From the NCBI GenBank assembly GCA_945905745.1, contig CAMDQF010000030.1, positions 1 to 34,166 on the forward strand: a DNA stretch of 34,166 nt, given 5' to 3'. Shown here piece after piece: positions 25,501-34,166 of this stretch (its first letter is position 1; every line of letters starts with the position of its first letter). This stretch comes from Litorilinea aerophila (GTDB taxonomy: Bacteria > Chloroflexota > Anaerolineae > Caldilineales > Caldilineaceae). The translations under genes and the position numbers were made by a program. The notes under the pieces are model-generated. The model worked only from the letters and a program-made list of their open reading frames with translations. It was not told where the DNA came from and did no database searches.

Positions 25501-28471
25501 GCAGAGTCGTAGAGAGAGGAACCGGCAGCAGGGCCACCAGCGTGTCGCCTTTCTCCAAGCGATTCCGCCCTCCCAGATAGCCCTGGCTGTTGGTGCGGAA
25601 TGGCGCGGCATTCTGGCTGGGAATGCCGTCCTGTTCCGGGCTGAAGGGCAGCGCGCCCCGGTTTTGTCCAACAGGCAGCCGATAGACGATGGCATTGGCT
25701 GCCGGCAGCGTGCCGCTGATCACCTGCACCTGGCTGCCTCGCACCTGGAATGGGTAGGTAACGGCGCTGGCAAAGGCCCGCTGAATGGGTCCCACAGCCG
25801 TATTTGTGTAGCGGAAGGTGCCGGTGAGGGCAACTGTATTGCTCAACGGTTGGGAACTCGCAATGAAGCGCAGCACCACATTGTCCGATTGACCAAAGAA
25901 ACCGCTTTGACCGAAGAAACCGCTGGCAAAGATATTCCAACCGTAGATATGGGTGCCGGAAATCAAGTTTGTTGTCGGCGTGGCTGTCGTAGCGGTAGCC
26001 GGAAACCACCGCCCCCCGCCATCGGGCGAGTATTCGGCCCTGACCTGACCAACTCGATCTCCTTCCTTATCCTTAAGTGTATAGGTAACGGGTATTGTTG
26101 GACCAGTTACCAGGAGGGGAGACGAGAAAAAGTTGGCGTTGTCGGTTGTCACTGGCCGGGTCACCGCGATGGTGGGGCCATAGTTGGTTGGCCGTGTGAC
26201 TGGCTGGGTGTTGTTCAGATAGATCGTATTACGACTGCCACCAGCGTAGCTGGCGTTGCCGACGGCCAGGTCCAAGTCGCCATCCCCATCCACATCGCCC
26301 CAGGCTACGCTGCTGGTGAAATCGTTTTTTTCGGAAGACCAGGGATTGTTGGCCGCAGTCTGCAAGCTCCCATTCTGGTTCAGATAGAGTTTGTTGGAGC
26401 TATACGAATTACCGACGGCCAAGTCCAAGTCGCCATCGCCATCTACATCCCCCCAGGCCACGCTCGTGGTGGTATCGCTGTTGCCGGAGGACCAGGCGGC
26501 CGCTGTCTGCAAGCGTCCGCCCTGATTCAGATAGAGCTTGTCGGGGTCGCGGCTATTGCCGACGGCCAAGTCCAGGTCGCCATCCCCATCTACATCCCCC
26601 CAGGCTACGCTGGTGGTGTGATCGTCATCGTCAGAAGACCAGGAGGCATCGGTCTGCAAGCGCCCGCCCTGATTCAGATAAAGTTTGCTGGGAGCCCACC
26701 ACTCATTGCCGACGGCCAGGTCCGGATCACCATCCCCGTCCACATCCCCCCAGGCTACGCTGGTGGTCGTTTCGGTATAGATAGAAGACCAATCAGGTGT
26801 GGTCTGCAAGTGCCCGCCCTCATTCAGATAGAGTTTGTTGGGGCTGCTATAATTGCCAACGGCCAGGTCGAGGTCGCCGTCCCCATCCACATCTCCCCAG
26901 GCCACGCTGGTGGTAGTTTCGGTATAGTCAGAAGACCAGTCGGGCGTGGTCAGCAAGCGATTGCCCAGATTCAGATAGAGTTTGTTGGATCTGCCCTTAT
27001 TGCCGACGGCCAGGTCCAGATAGCCATCCCCATTCACATCCCCCCAGGCCACGCTAGTCGTCGTCGTATAGGTTGGACTGGGAAACCAGATAGTAACGGT
27101 CTGCAGACGACCGTCTTGATTCCGATAGAGTTTGTTGGCAGTGCCATAATTGCCGACAGCCAGGTCCAGGTCGCCATCCCTATCCACATCGCCCCAGGCT
27201 ACGCTGCTGGTATTATCGCCTGCGCCGGATTCCCAGGGATTGGCGGGCGCACTCTGCAAACGCCCAGTTTGATTCAGATAGAGTTTGTTGGAACCGGGCG
27301 TGCCGGTGGCCAGGTCCAGGTCGCCATCCCCGTCCACATCGCCCCAGGCCACGCTCTTGATAGGAGCGTCTTCGCTGGAGGACCAGGCGGCCACGCTCTG
27401 CAAGCGCCCGTCCTGATTCAGATAGAGCTTGTCGCCGACGGTCAGGTCGAGTTTGCCATCCCCATTCACATCCCCCCAAGCCACGCTATTGGTATAATCG
27501 CCAGCACCGGGGGACCAGTCGGCATCGGCCTGCAGAGGATCGTCTGGCTGCACATTCCACTGATTCAGATAGAGTCTGGTGGGACTGAGATAATTGCCGA
27601 CGGCCAGGTCCAGGTCGCCGTCCCCGTCCACGTCACCCCACGCTACGCCAGTGGTGGTAGTATCGGTATAGACGGAGGACCAGGTGGGTGTGATCTGCAA
27701 ATGACCACCCACATTGAGATAGAGTTTGTTGGCGCTGCCCTTATTGCCGACGGCCAGGTCGAGTTTCTTATCCCCATTCATATCAGCCCAGGCGACACTG
27801 GTGGTTGTTTCTCTATAGGCGGAGGACCAGGCGGGCGTGATCTGCAGCGTACCCGCCAGATTCAGATAGAGTTGGTTGGGGCTGCCATCATTGCCCACGG
27901 CCAAGTCGAGATAGCCGTCCCCATTCACGTCCCCCCAGGCGATACTGGTTGTCGTATAGATAGCCGTGGGCCACCAATCGCTTTGCATCTGCAGGACACC
28001 CTGCTCATTGCGATAGAGTTTGTTGGCGCTGCCGCTATTGCCAGCAGCTAAGTCCAGATCGCCATCGCCGTCCACATCGCCCCAGGCCACGCTGCGGGTG
28101 TTATCGTTGTCAGCGGAGGCCCAGGGGTTGTCGGTCGCGGTCTGCAAGCGCCCGTCCTCATTCAGATAGAGTTTGTTGGGTTCACCCGAATTACCGACGG
28201 CCAGGTCCAGATCGCCATCCCCGTCCACATCGCCCCAGGCCACGCTGGTAGTGTCTTCGTTATCGCCGGAGGACCAGGAAGCGAACGAATCAAGCGGTGG
28301 GTCGTCATGGGCCAAAGCCGGAGCAGAGGTGAAGGCCAAACCAAACAGCAGGCCGAACGTCAAACCAAAGACCAGCAAGCCCATCCAGCCGAACAGCCGT
28401 GCTCTATGCAGAGTCCGGCGGGATTCGGGCAGGGCGGCCCAACGCAACCACAGTAGCTTTTGGTGAATCAT
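22523..28471 (-). CDS. Giant secreted FG-GAP/VCBS-repeat protein with zincin motif and Thr-Pro linker (paralog B)
   Basis: This 1982-residue protein is closely similar to paralog A along its whole length. I choose ATG 28471 because GGAGG (28477-28481) is at the same spacing as in A and a matching [19 protein letters not shown] signal start follows. The longer open frame upstream only overlaps the CHAT gene. Layout: signal peptide ending PALAH, 14 VCBS repeats, Ig-like segment with a small FFGQSG duplication, and a zincin-type motif with HELGH at 1174-1178 and a following Asp. Four VGL[GS]RY units, the Cys-containing domain and a Thr-Pro linker of about 155 residues absent from A come next. 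The end is [10 protein letters not shown]. It is the second gene of the minus-strand unit, 35 bp after the CHAT gene. It is likely displayed or released outside the cell; function is inferred only. Confidence 0.87.
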   Translation of the reverse strand: MIHQKLLWLRWAALPESRRTLHRARLFGWMGLLVFGLTFGLLFGLAFTSAPALAHDDPPLDSFASWSSGDNEDTTSVAWGDVDGDGDLDLAVGNSGEPNKLYLNEDGRLQTATDNPWASADNDNTRSVAWGDVDGDGDLDLAAGNSGSANKLYRNEQGVLQMQSDWWPTAIYTTTSIAWGDVNGDGYLDLAVGNDGSPNQLYLNLAGTLQITPAWSSAYRETTTSVAWADMNGDKKLDLAVGNKGSANKLYLNVGGHLQITPTWSSVYTDTTTTGVAWGDVDGDGDLDLAVGNYLSPTRLYLNQWNVQPDDPLQADADWSPGAGDYTNSVAWGDVNGDGKLDLTVGDKLYLNQDGRLQSVAAWSSSEDAPIKSVAWGDVDGDGDLDLATGTPGSNKLYLNQTGRLQSAPANPWESGAGDNTSSVAWGDVDRDGDLDLAVGNYGTANKLYRNQDGRLQTVTIWFPSPTYTTTTSVAWGDVNGDGYLDLAVGNKGRSNKLYLNLGNRLLTTPDWSSDYTETTTSVAWGDVDGDGDLDLAVGNYSSPNKLYLNEGGHLQTTPDWSSIYTETTTSVAWGDVDGDGDPDLAVGNEWWAPSKLYLNQGGRLQTDASWSSDDDDHTTSVAWGDVDGDGDLDLAVGNSRDPDKLYLNQGGRLQTAAAWSSGNSDTTTSVAWGDVDGDGDLDLAVGNSYSSNKLYLNQNGSLQTAANNPWSSEKNDFTSSVAWGDVDGDGDLDLAVGNASYAGGSRNTIYLNNTQPVTRPTNYGPTIAVTRPVTTDNANFFSSPLLVTGPTIPVTYTLKDKEGDRVGQVRAEYSPDGGGRWFPATATTATPTTNLISGTHIYGWNIFASGFFGQSGFFGQSDNVVLRFIASSQPLSNTVALTGTFRYTNTAVGPIQRAFASAVTYPFQVRGSQVQVISGTLPAANAIVYRLPVGQNRGALPFSPEQDGIPSQNAAPFRTNSQGYLGGRNRLEKGDTLVALLPVPLSTTLPMTLSAALSDTARLFYANITNITSTAGRLEGFVVEQFGVQQIEVSQAKPLLLFDLKVALEWDASADPNFMERLRFDLQRTSEFLFDLSNGQAALGNLTIYQDAKRYLSDGDAKLQPWIEANIRIYASNRLRPNASVGGAIDLTITAPFSSAIQYAPGQVRMGVVWNRYGQDQNLGEDWPRALAHELGHYLFFLEDNYLGLDNESGLLIPIDSCPDSAMTDAYREDHSEFLPTKEHSWDAGCKKTLAGEHSDWGTIKAFYPGVFQVQDNPGPSVLPLAVTQIREVAWPATADEAVPAPLAVPIFYLTDESGGLVDPGANARAYLYQNEQVIELGRPRLDQITAYGARVGDRLCVYAAALPTGSGLGCETIRAGDNQLELATVPGWQPDIRISAITSKTIIVRVAMTGTEQLWARIYPLHAPSVLSGTLAFDGESGFFTHEFTLEDADVGALVRVWIGDANGPVPADPPRESVTGYTLGGAPVGLGRYVGLGRYVGLGRYVGLSRYAPASSADGQIIIYGKELTFDEGEFFVLQTATALPRIIPWATVVGNAYWFSRSRGAADLGKASISFNYLSNEVPPGEEDFLRIYFLADRAPKWEKLKTELNTTYNLVSAQVYSDGLYALMSSVEVTLTAFPGTHWASFGFPVNATRGVTTALLSISSHYTTVYGYDPADAEDPWKMYDVTIPAHIQEQVNDLKRFEFGRSYWISVDGELLLQLKGQQAQARSTGSGSIFAPPATYYGQIVPTPEFDPHGVTATINGHICGRGRTFAVNQQVYYAVNVSADGPGASDCGVVGRPVAIQVENSEFSALVGWDNDRPWEVTLKLETPTPTSTPTPTNTPTHTPTVTPTPTHTPTSTPTPTHTPTVTPTPTHTPTVTPTPTHTPTVTPTPTRTPTVTPTPTRTPTVTPTPTRTPTVTPTPTHTPTNTPTPTRTPTPTHTPTVTPTPTHTPTVTPTPTHTPTVTPTKTPTVTSTPTATPTIPPPNTLYLPLLQN
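22557..23026 (-). repeat. 30-bp degenerate repeats coding a Thr-Pro linker
   Basis: About 470 bases code almost only for [10 protein letters not shown]-type units with a basic period of 10 residues (30 bp) and shorter variants. Thr-Pro linkers of this kind are typical spacers before C-terminal sorting tails. The tract is strongly strand-skewed: on the plus strand it is nearly all GTCGGCGT words. Confidence 0.92.
23990..24061 (-). repeat. Four 18-bp units coding VGL[GS]RY
   Basis: Seventy-two bases encode VGLGRY three times and then VGLSRY, at the position in paralog B equivalent to 17936-18007 in A. Confidence 0.9.
26205..28262 (-). repeat. Fourteen FG-GAP/VCBS repeats of paralog B
   Basis: I again count 14 units with the same core as in A. 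Unit 6 lacks several residues between VG and DKLYLN, and unit 5 has an insertion. The count matches A although single units do not line up one to one by eye, which suggests the number is under constraint. Confidence 0.9.
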
Positions 28472-28506
28472 CGCGACCTCCTGAAATCGAAAGTAGAATC
28501 TCCGAT

Positions 28507-31500
28507 TCAATGGACGATTTGCAAGCGCTCGAACATCGCCGACGCCTGGCTGGACAGATCGGCTGCATAGCTCTGTGGGTCTGGAATTGTATCGAGAATT
28601 TTCGCCTCTCCAGACGCAATGACAGATTCCAGCGTCTGGGCCAACTCCATCTGTGTACAGGCCAACGCGTAGGCGTCTTTGCCCTTCAGCAACTCCAGAC
28701 TCTTTTGAAAAGCAGCAACCGCGTCCGCCATCTGTCCTCCGGCGGCCAGAACCTGTCCCAACACCCGCTGGCCGACGCCGGTATCCATTTCCATTCCGAA
28801 TGTCTGGGCTGCTGCGATGGACTCTTCGGCCTGGGACCGGGCCTGGGCCAAATCGCCCGCGGCTAGACTGGTCAGAGCTTGCAGACGCAGGAGTTCCGGC
28901 TTCTGGTAGTCGTGTTGGCTGTCTGCGATCAGCCCTTCGGCTGCGGCCAGCAGTGCCCCAGCCTCGTCCAGTCGTTGCTGGCGCAGACGCAGATCGGCCA
29001 GAGAGAAAAGGGCGTGGCCTTCCCATTCATCCAATCCGTGCTGCCGGGCCAGCTCGAGGGCGCTGGTCAGGTGGGATTCAGCCAGCGCCTGCTGCCCCTG
29101 TTTTGTGTAGAGAATGCCCGAATTCAGATGAACCAGCGTCTGGATGTTGAGGTTGCCCCACTGCCGGCTGAGTTCGGCTGCTTCTGCATAGCTCTCGCTG
29201 GCTTGCGGCCATTCGCCCAGCGTCATATAGGCCACGGCCAGATTGAGGCGCAGGCTCGGTTCTCGCACCAGATTGCGCAATCTGCGCCCGGTCTGGATGC
29301 CCTGCTGCCAGGACGCCACCGCCGCGCTCAGATCGCCCAACTGGTAGTAGCACACGCCCCGGTTCTCATACGCGCCCACGCGCAACAGATGGTGACGGTT
29401 GCCCAGCAGCGCCAGCCCGCGCTCAATCGCTTCTAGCGCGTCGCTAAAATTGCCCAGTGCGCTGTAAACTGTGCCCAATTTGACCAGCAGATCGGCGTGC
29501 AGGATTGAAGCGCTGCTCTCTGCTTGGCGCGCCAGACCCCGCTCCACCCAACCCAGCGCCTCTTGTGGCGCGTCGTATTGGAGCAGATCGGCCATTCCCC
29601 AACAGGCATAGCCGACCAGTTCCGCGGCCTCCGCCAGATCGATCATCCCTTCCAAACTGCTCAGCGCCTCCGCAAAGGCGCGCTGGGCTACATCTGTTCG
29701 GCGCAAATAGCTGTTGATCTTTCCCTGGGCGATGCGCACCCGTTCCCATTGCGGAGAGGGCAGATTTTGCGCGGCCAGCCCATCCAGCAGAACAATGGCT
29801 GGCTCTCGATAGCCCAGATTGATGATACTCCAAATGTCCCCGGTCAAAATCTGGGCCGCGCGCAGGTGGTCTCCGGCGTTGAAAAAATGCAGGGCAGCTT
29901 TGTAGTCGTCCACCTCATCCAGCCGGTAATAGGCAGCGGCGCGCAGATGCATCTCCCGACGTTGGGGCGGAGCGAGCAGGCCGTAGTAATAAATCGTTTG
30001 CAGGACTCTGTGCTGGTGATATTCCCACTCGAACTTCCCTTCCAGCGTCTCCAGCAGATGGCGATTGGTCAACTGGAGGAGGGCGGGCAGGGAATCCGTG
30101 GATTGGGTGATCGCCTCGATCACCCAGCGCGTCCCCGCCTGGTCGAGCAAAATGGCCGCACCCCGCATCTTCTCCCGCTCGTCCTGGCTCAGTTGGTTGT
30201 CCAACTCGCGCACGATATAGTCGAGGATGGAGGGGGCCGTGCCCAGACGGGCCAGCACGCGCTGGGGGTTGGGCGAGCGCTGCACCACCTGGGCCGCCAG
30301 GAGCAGAAGTTGGGGGTTGCCTTCGGTGTGGGCGATCAACTGGCTGGCAATGCCCGCCTCTACGCGCAGACCGTTGGCCTCCAACAGCGCCAGACATTCG
30401 GTTTCTGCCAGCCCTGTCAGAATGACCGGGGCTGTGACCGTGTGAAAGGTGGGTATCTGGTCGGAGACGACAATTATGCTAAGTTTGCCGTCAAAGACAA
30501 GCGGACGCAGCCGGGCGATAAATTGGCTCAGCGCCGGGTCCGCGTGGCCGGAAGCCTCCAGGTGATGGTAGTCATCCAGACAGAGCAGATACTCCTGGTA
30601 TTGCAGGTTTTGAATCACATAATCAGCCAGCAGATTGCTGGGCGGCGGCGGGCTGCCGGTGAGCAGGGCAGATTGCAACGTCGTCCAGAGGCCTGCGTTG
30701 CCGTGCCAGGCCATAAAAGCGGCCAGCTTCCAGAAGATCATCTCGATCCCTTCACCGGCGGCGCACGGATGCCAAAAAATCTTGTAGCGATCCGTGTAGC
30801 GCTGGGCCAGATGCGCACCGACCGCGCTTTTGCCGATGCCTGTCATGCCTGTAATTGCCACGCTACCAAATTCCGCCAGCGACGCTTCACAGCGCGCCAC
30901 GATTTCTTCCCGCCCGACAAAGCCGCGCTGTGGGGGGATCGACTGGGGTTCTGGCGGCGGCGGAATCTCCAAACTCTGCGTAGCCTGCACTCTGTTCTCC
31001 TCCACGCGGAAGAGACGCCCGTCCTGGGCGCGCAGAAAGAGTACAGGAATGGCCCAATCGATCTGGTCGCTGCCCAGTTCGGTATAAATGTCGCCCCTGG
31101 CTACCGACACCGCCCCGTCTACCGGCGCGCCCAGGGCCAAACTGCGGTAGAAGCTGCGGCTGAAGACCAGCGCCGCCTGATCAGTGAAGGGCTGCTGCAT
31201 CGCCACCACTGCCGACAACTGGCGTTGTAGCAGTTTGGGGGCCAGACCCACCAGCGGCACTGTGCTGGATGTGTTCGCACTCTGACAGGCATTCAGCACA
31301 GCCAGCCGCGTCTCGTTGACGCTGGCAAAAATCTCGCTGAACTCACGTTCGCTGATCAGTCTGGCCGTGCCCTCGTCATCTTCCAGGGCCAGATAGACCT
31401 GCTCGTCGGCGTAGACGCCGTGACCGATAAAGTGGAAGACGTGCGGCCGAAAGGTTTTCATAGCGTCGTTGATCTTGGCCGTCGTTGCCCTTTCCACCAC

Positions 31501-32073
31501 CAGCAGTTGGATGTTACGCTGCGCCTGCTGCTCGGCCAGGGCGTCTTCGATCAGCCGCCTCTCGCGCCGCACGTCCAGAGCGTCCAGGTCGCTGGGAGCG
31601 GCGATGGCGACCAGCACGCGCAGGGGCAGACTCATGGCCAGCGGACGAACAGGCCCGCGCATAGGCACGTAGCGCACCAGCGCGGTCTGCGCCGCGATGG
31701 CCAGAAAGCCATCTTCCTCGGGGTCGTGCAGAAATTCCCAGGGGTAGGCGGCCAGGCCGGGGTCATCAAAACTGAGACGCACGCGCAGCCCCTTGCCTTG
31801 GCCGCGCACAGTGCCCAGACTGGTGCGGTAGCGTTCCAGCAGACTGGCGTCATTGAGCAGCTCGGCAAAGAGATAGTCGCCCAGTTGGACCAGATACTCT
31901 GCGTCCACATCGCGCCGTTCGATGGCGGCAAGAGCCTCGCCCAGCGCGAAATCGTCCGCCCCAATCCGCAGCAGACCGCGCGCGTCCCCGTCCGGCGACT
32001 TTACGCGGATGGGATAGCCGTCGGGCGTTTTCGCCCCCACTTCAATTTCAAAGGTTTCGTAGTCGTTGATCAT
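28507..32073 (-). CDS. CHAT protease - STAND (NB-ARC-like) NTPase - TPR protein
   Basis: This 1188-residue cytosolic protein has three modules. Residues about 1-350 form a CHAT (caspase-like) domain with both catalytic residues: His218 in FHFIGHGVY and Cys263 in [12 protein letters not shown]-loop NTPase follows with GMTGIGKS (Lys415) and Walker B CLDDYHH (Asp499/500), then a winged-helix-like region. From about 740 to the end come roughly nine TPR helices pairs (for example [20 protein letters not shown]). This is the design of STAND sensors whose C-terminal repeats sense a ligand and whose N-terminus acts as effector. I choose ATG 32073. An upstream in-frame TTG (32220) would coincide with the transcription start and adds repeat-like sequence. 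It is the first gene of the unit carrying the two giant exported proteins. Confidence 0.92.
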   Translation of the reverse strand: MINDYETFEIEVGAKTPDGYPIRVKSPDGDARGLLRIGADDFALGEALAAIERRDVDAEYLVQLGDYLFAELLNDASLLERYRTSLGTVRGQGKGLRVRLSFDDPGLAAYPWEFLHDPEEDGFLAIAAQTALVRYVPMRGPVRPLAMSLPLRVLVAIAAPSDLDALDVRRERRLIEDALAEQQAQRNIQLLVVERATTAKINDAMKTFRPHVFHFIGHGVYADEQVYLALEDDEGTARLISEREFSEIFASVNETRLAVLNACQSANTSSTVPLVGLAPKLLQRQLSAVVAMQQPFTDQAALVFSRSFYRSLALGAPVDGAVSVARGDIYTELGSDQIDWAIPVLFLRAQDGRLFRVEENRVQATQSLEIPPPPEPQSIPPQRGFVGREEIVARCEASLAEFGSVAITGMTGIGKSAVGAHLAQRYTDRYKIFWHPCAAGEGIEMIFWKLAAFMAWHGNAGLWTTLQSALLTGSPPPPSNLLADYVIQNLQYQEYLLCLDDYHHLEASGHADPALSQFIARLRPLVFDGKLSIIVVSDQIPTFHTVTAPVILTGLAETECLALLEANGLRVEAGIASQLIAHTEGNPQLLLLAAQVVQRSPNPQRVLARLGTAPSILDYIVRELDNQLSQDEREKMRGAAILLDQAGTRWVIEAITQSTDSLPALLQLTNRHLLETLEGKFEWEYHQHRVLQTIYYYGLLAPPQRREMHLRAAAYYRLDEVDDYKAALHFFNAGDHLRAAQILTGDIWSIINLGYREPAIVLLDGLAAQNLPSPQWERVRIAQGKINSYLRRTDVAQRAFAEALSSLEGMIDLAEAAELVGYACWGMADLLQYDAPQEALGWVERGLARQAESSASILHADLLVKLGTVYSALGNFSDALEAIERGLALLGNRHHLLRVGAYENRGVCYYQLGDLSAAVASWQQGIQTGRRLRNLVREPSLRLNLAVAYMTLGEWPQASESYAEAAELSRQWGNLNIQTLVHLNSGILYTKQGQQALAESHLTSALELARQHGLDEWEGHALFSLADLRLRQQRLDEAGALLAAAEGLIADSQHDYQKPELLRLQALTSLAAGDLAQARSQAEESIAAAQTFGMEMDTGVGQRVLGQVLAAGGQMADAVAAFQKSLELLKGKDAYALACTQMELAQTLESVIASGEAKILDTIPDPQSYAADLSSQASAMFERLQIVH

Positions 32074-32225
32074 TTTTCCCAGCAATTCTGTCGGTAGGCG
32101 TAGCAAGTCCAAGAAAATTTTTGGACGCAGATTTGCGCAGATGAAAGCCGATTGCGCAGAATCAAATCCGTCAATTCCTGTGAACTGTATTCTTTCGGGT
32201 AGTTTGGGGGATTCCAGCAAACGTC

Positions 32226-32254
32226 ATCATAACAACAGGGGGATTGGTTGTCAA
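32226..32254 (-). promoter_or_regulatory. Near-consensus promoter of the CHAT operon
   Basis: Reading the minus strand, TTGACA (32254-32249), 17 bp, then TATGAT (32231-32226). Transcription would start near 32219, giving a leader of about 145 nt before ATG 32073. This is the best promoter match in the window. Confidence 0.75.
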
Positions 32255-32465
32255 TGTGTAAGAAAGTCACAAACGTAAGAGTGTGTGTCATAATTTTGGG
32301 GGTGGTCGCCTGTCTCGCTCACTAGATATCCTGCCACATAACCCGCTCTTGCGTCGGGGATAGCTCAGCGCGCTGCGGCCCGAAATCCTCAACGCCAGAC
32401 TCCACCGCCTGGGGCGTGGGCTGGGGATGGGGAGATGTTTTATTTGAGAGATGGAATCCCATTTC
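32255..32465. other. Intergenic region between divergent CHAT and AbiE operons
   Basis: With the CHAT leader this makes about 390 bp free of genes. I see no ORF with support. A short tRNA-like fragment GGGGATAGCTCAGCGCG (near 32358-32374) lacks the remaining arms. The rest is G-rich sequence without clear structure. Confidence 0.5.
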
Positions 32466-32527
32466 TTGAACGCTGATGTTCTTGTGTTACAATTCCTCGG
32501 TAGTTATTTACATATACCGAGGAATTG
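32466..32527 (+). promoter_or_regulatory. AbiE promoter with overlapping 13-bp palindromic operator
   Basis: TTGAAC (32466-32471), 16 bp, TACAAT (32488-32493) form a promoter. The perfect inverted repeat CAATTCCTCGGTA (32490-32502) / TACCGAGGAATTG (32515-32527), with a 12-bp spacer, overlaps the -10 box on the left and the GAGG ribosome-binding site on the right. AbiEi antitoxins are known to repress their own promoter through inverted repeats, so this is the likely operator. Confidence 0.75.
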
Positions 32528-32531
32528 ATTT

Positions 32532-33143
32532 ATGCGCTATACAAGCGCGGAACAGACGCAGAAACTTCTTGACCTTGCCAGAAGCAGCGGTGTGCTGCGC
32601 CCGCGCGACTTGGCCGCGCAGGGCATTCCCAGCCACTATCTGGCGCGCCTGGTGGCGCAGGGCGCTCTCCTGCGCGTCGGGCGCGGGTTGTATATGCTGC
32701 CCGATGCCCCCATTACAGAAAACCACACTTTTGTCGAAGCCAGCAAGCGCGCGCCAGACGCGGTTGTCTGTCTGCTCTCTGCGTTGCGTTTCCACGGACT
32801 GACCACCCAATCGCCCTTTCAGGTCTGGTTGGCCATCGAGAACAAAGCCTGGCAACCGCAGACGCAAGATCTGCCGCTCCGTTTTGTGCGTTTCTCCGGT
32901 GACGCATTTCGGCTTGGGGTAGATACCCACCTGATCGAAGGCGCTGCTGTACATATTTACAACCCGTCCAAGACGATCTGCGACTGCTTCAAGTATCGCC
33001 TCAAGATTGGTCTGGACGTGGCCCTGGAGGCGTTGCGTGACGGGCTGCGTACACACAAATGCACCGTTGACGACCTCTGGCGTTATGCAGCAGTCTGTCG
33101 CGTCCAACGGGTCATGCAGCCCTATTTGGAGGCTATGCTATGA
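32532..33143 (+). CDS. abiEi: AbiEi-type antitoxin (type IV toxin-antitoxin system)
   Basis: This 203-residue antitoxin and autorepressor has an N-terminal winged helix (about 8-60: LLDLARSSGVLRPRDLAAQG, then LVAQGALLRVGRGLYMLP) followed by the AbiEi C-terminal fold. Typical stretches are VCLLSALRFHGLTTQSPFQVW, HIYNPSKTICDCFKYR and the LEALRDGLR helix. In the AbiE system the antitoxin does not bind the toxin directly but counters its effect. The start ATG has GAGG nine bases upstream inside the operator palindrome. The stop overlaps the toxin start (ATGA), the normal organisation. Confidence 0.92.
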   Translation: MRYTSAEQTQKLLDLARSSGVLRPRDLAAQGIPSHYLARLVAQGALLRVGRGLYMLPDAPITENHTFVEASKRAPDAVVCLLSALRFHGLTTQSPFQVWLAIENKAWQPQTQDLPLRFVRFSGDAFRLGVDTHLIEGAAVHIYNPSKTICDCFKYRLKIGLDVALEALRDGLRTHKCTVDDLWRYAAVCRVQRVMQPYLEAML

Positions 33144-34072
33144 CGCACAAGTCCGTCACCAATCTGTCTGCCTCGGTTCGGCAGCGTCTGCTGAATCTGA
33201 GCCGGCAGCGCCAGGAAGAGTTCAATCTGCTCCTCTCATTATACGCTATCGAACGCCTGCTCTATCGGCTTGCCCAATCACCATTTGCAGGCCAGTTTAT
33301 CCTGAAAGGTGCAATTCTCTTCGCTGTCTGGACAGGGCGGCTGCATCGCCCTACCCATGACCTCGACTTGCTTGGTTATGGGGATGATTCGGCCCAGACG
33401 CTGACGCGCACTTTTCAGGCCGTCTGCCAAGCAAGCGTCATGCCAGATGGCATCGAGTTCGATCCGCAGAGTATTCGGGTGACGGAGATTCGCGAGGGGC
33501 AGGAATACGGTGGACAGCGCATCAGTCTAAACGCAACGTTGGGTACAGCGCGCATCGCGGTGCAGATCGACGTTGGCTTTGGCGATGCAGTAACGCCAGC
33601 GGCAAGCCTTACGCTCTATCCAACATTGCTGGATTTTCCAGCCCCGACGTTGCGCGTATATCCCAAAGAAGCGGTAGTTGCCGAAAAACTGCACGCAATG
33701 GTGGTTCACGGCCTGCTGAATAGCCGAATGAAGGATTTCTACGATCTCTGGGTGCTGTCGCAGCAGTTTGCGTTTGTTGGTGACACTCTGGCAGAGGCGA
33801 TTGCCGCAACTTTTGCGCGTCGTCACACACCCCTGCCCGATAGCTTGCCGTTGGCGCTCACAGCGGCCTTTGGCGACCACCCGGACAAACGCATACAGTG
33901 GCAGGCGTTCCTGCGCCGTAACCATCTGGAGCAGAGTGATATTGCGTTCCCGACGGTCATTGCCTTACTCGCTGACTTCCTGGCGCTGCCGCTTGCCGCT
34001 GCGCGCGCAGGTGTACGCATGTCAGCTCACTGGTCAGCAGGTGGGCCGTGGAAAACGGTTGACATCTCCTAA
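33140..34072 (+). CDS. abiEii: AbiEii-type nucleotidyltransferase toxin
   Basis: This 310-residue toxin belongs to the DUF1814/AbiEii nucleotidyltransferase-like family. Known members transfer nucleotides to RNA (tRNA ends for MenT relatives) and cause growth arrest or phage abortive infection. Motif I is ILKGAILFAVWTGR followed by THDLDLLGY (Asp74 and Asp76 as metal ligands). The later motifs are KEAVVAEKLHAMV and NSRMKDFYDLWVL. All key residues seem intact, so it is probably active. It is translationally coupled to the antitoxin, and an intrinsic terminator follows at once. Confidence 0.92.
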   Translation: MTHKSVTNLSASVRQRLLNLSRQRQEEFNLLLSLYAIERLLYRLAQSPFAGQFILKGAILFAVWTGRLHRPTHDLDLLGYGDDSAQTLTRTFQAVCQASVMPDGIEFDPQSIRVTEIREGQEYGGQRISLNATLGTARIAVQIDVGFGDAVTPAASLTLYPTLLDFPAPTLRVYPKEAVVAEKLHAMVVHGLLNSRMKDFYDLWVLSQQFAFVGDTLAEAIAATFARRHTPLPDSLPLALTAAFGDHPDKRIQWQAFLRRNHLEQSDIAFPTVIALLADFLALPLAAARAGVRMSAHWSAGGPWKTVDIS

Positions 34073-34106
34073 CATCGGCATTTATCAACAAATGCCGACG
34101 TTTTCT
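34073..34106 (+). terminator. Intrinsic terminator of the AbiE operon
   Basis: TCGGCATTT (34075-34083) pairs with AAATGCCGA (34090-34098) around an ATCAAC loop. After one mismatch and a C-G pair, TTTTCT follows at 34101. It begins right after the toxin stop codon. Confidence 0.8.
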
Positions 34107-34166
34107 ATCTACGCAAACCCACACAAGACCAGGCCAACCTGTGAGTCCCTCCCCACATAAACAGAC

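Noticed and set aside
25268-28051. Plus-strand open frame of 927 codons with [14 protein letters not shown]-type repeats
   Set aside because: It is the antisense shadow of the VCBS repeats of paralog B. The sense strand has signal peptide, ribosome-binding site and known repeats. The antisense frame stays open only because the repeated codons lack stops in that frame.
28472-29026. N-terminal extension of paralog B by 185 codons
   Set aside because: It overlaps the end of the CHAT gene in another frame. The start at 28471 has a perfect ribosome-binding site and a signal peptide matching paralog A.
29524-31230. Plus-strand open frame of 568 codons
   Set aside because: It lies wholly opposite the CHAT-STAND-TPR gene, whose catalytic motifs and TPRs are clear. 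The antisense translation shows no recognisable domain.
32358-32435. Possible tRNA gene (GGGGATAGCTCAGCGCG)
   Set aside because: Only a D-arm-like start is seen. There is no T-loop GGTTCGAATCC-type sequence and no matching acceptor stem at the right distance.

Overview
The window looks like a chromosomal segment from a Chloroflexota (Chloroflexi) bacterium, probably of the Anaerolineae/Caldilineae type. The evidence is the housekeeping gene content and moderately high G+C, together with very large secreted FG-GAP/VCBS-repeat proteins, a Thr-Pro-repeat linker, and a short C-terminal LYLPLLQ tail of a kind I associate with that phylum. The phylum is an inference from style of gene content. No marker-gene comparison could be run.

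Left part (1-11511): a conserved information-processing block, all on the plus strand. It starts with the 3' part of recA, closed by a good intrinsic terminator. Then come tgt (queuine/archaeosine-type tRNA transglycosylase) and a PstS-like lipoprotein. After a promoter region follows the classic nusA-ylxR-infB-rbfA-nrnA-truB-ribF cluster. rimP, usual just before nusA, is absent. A 680-bp gene-free leader with two hairpins precedes infB. Small repeats sit at two junctions: a 15-bp tandem repeat at nrnA/truB and a 13-bp inverted repeat at truB/ribF.

Middle part (11511-16841): accessory genes on the plus strand. They are a lipoprotein joining a cytochrome-c-like CxxCH domain to a beta-propeller, a GT1-family glycosyltransferase, and an AAA-like ATPase fused to a PD-(D/E)xK nuclease domain. 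A long inverted repeat separates the last of these from the convergent genes.

Right part (16931-32254): one minus-strand transcription unit, read right to left from a near-consensus promoter (TTGACA-17 bp-TATGAT). Its first gene encodes a 1188-residue CHAT protease/STAND NTPase/TPR protein. It is followed 35 bp later by two giant tandem paralogs of 1982 and 1827 residues. Each paralog has a signal peptide, exactly 14 FG-GAP/VCBS repeats (enough for two seven-bladed propellers), a zincin-like HELGHx6D motif, a four-fold six-residue repeat and an identical LYLPLLQ tail. This arrangement, a cytosolic CHAT-STAND sensor/protease linked to two exported zincin-propeller proteins, is the best candidate in the window for an undescribed system.

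Far right (32466-34105): an AbiEi/AbiEii type IV toxin-antitoxin operon, divergent from the CHAT unit. It has a perfect 13-bp palindrome over its promoter and ribosome-binding site, and an intrinsic terminator. The CHAT-STAND gene, the AAA-nuclease gene and AbiE together suggest a small defence or accessory island next to the housekeeping block.
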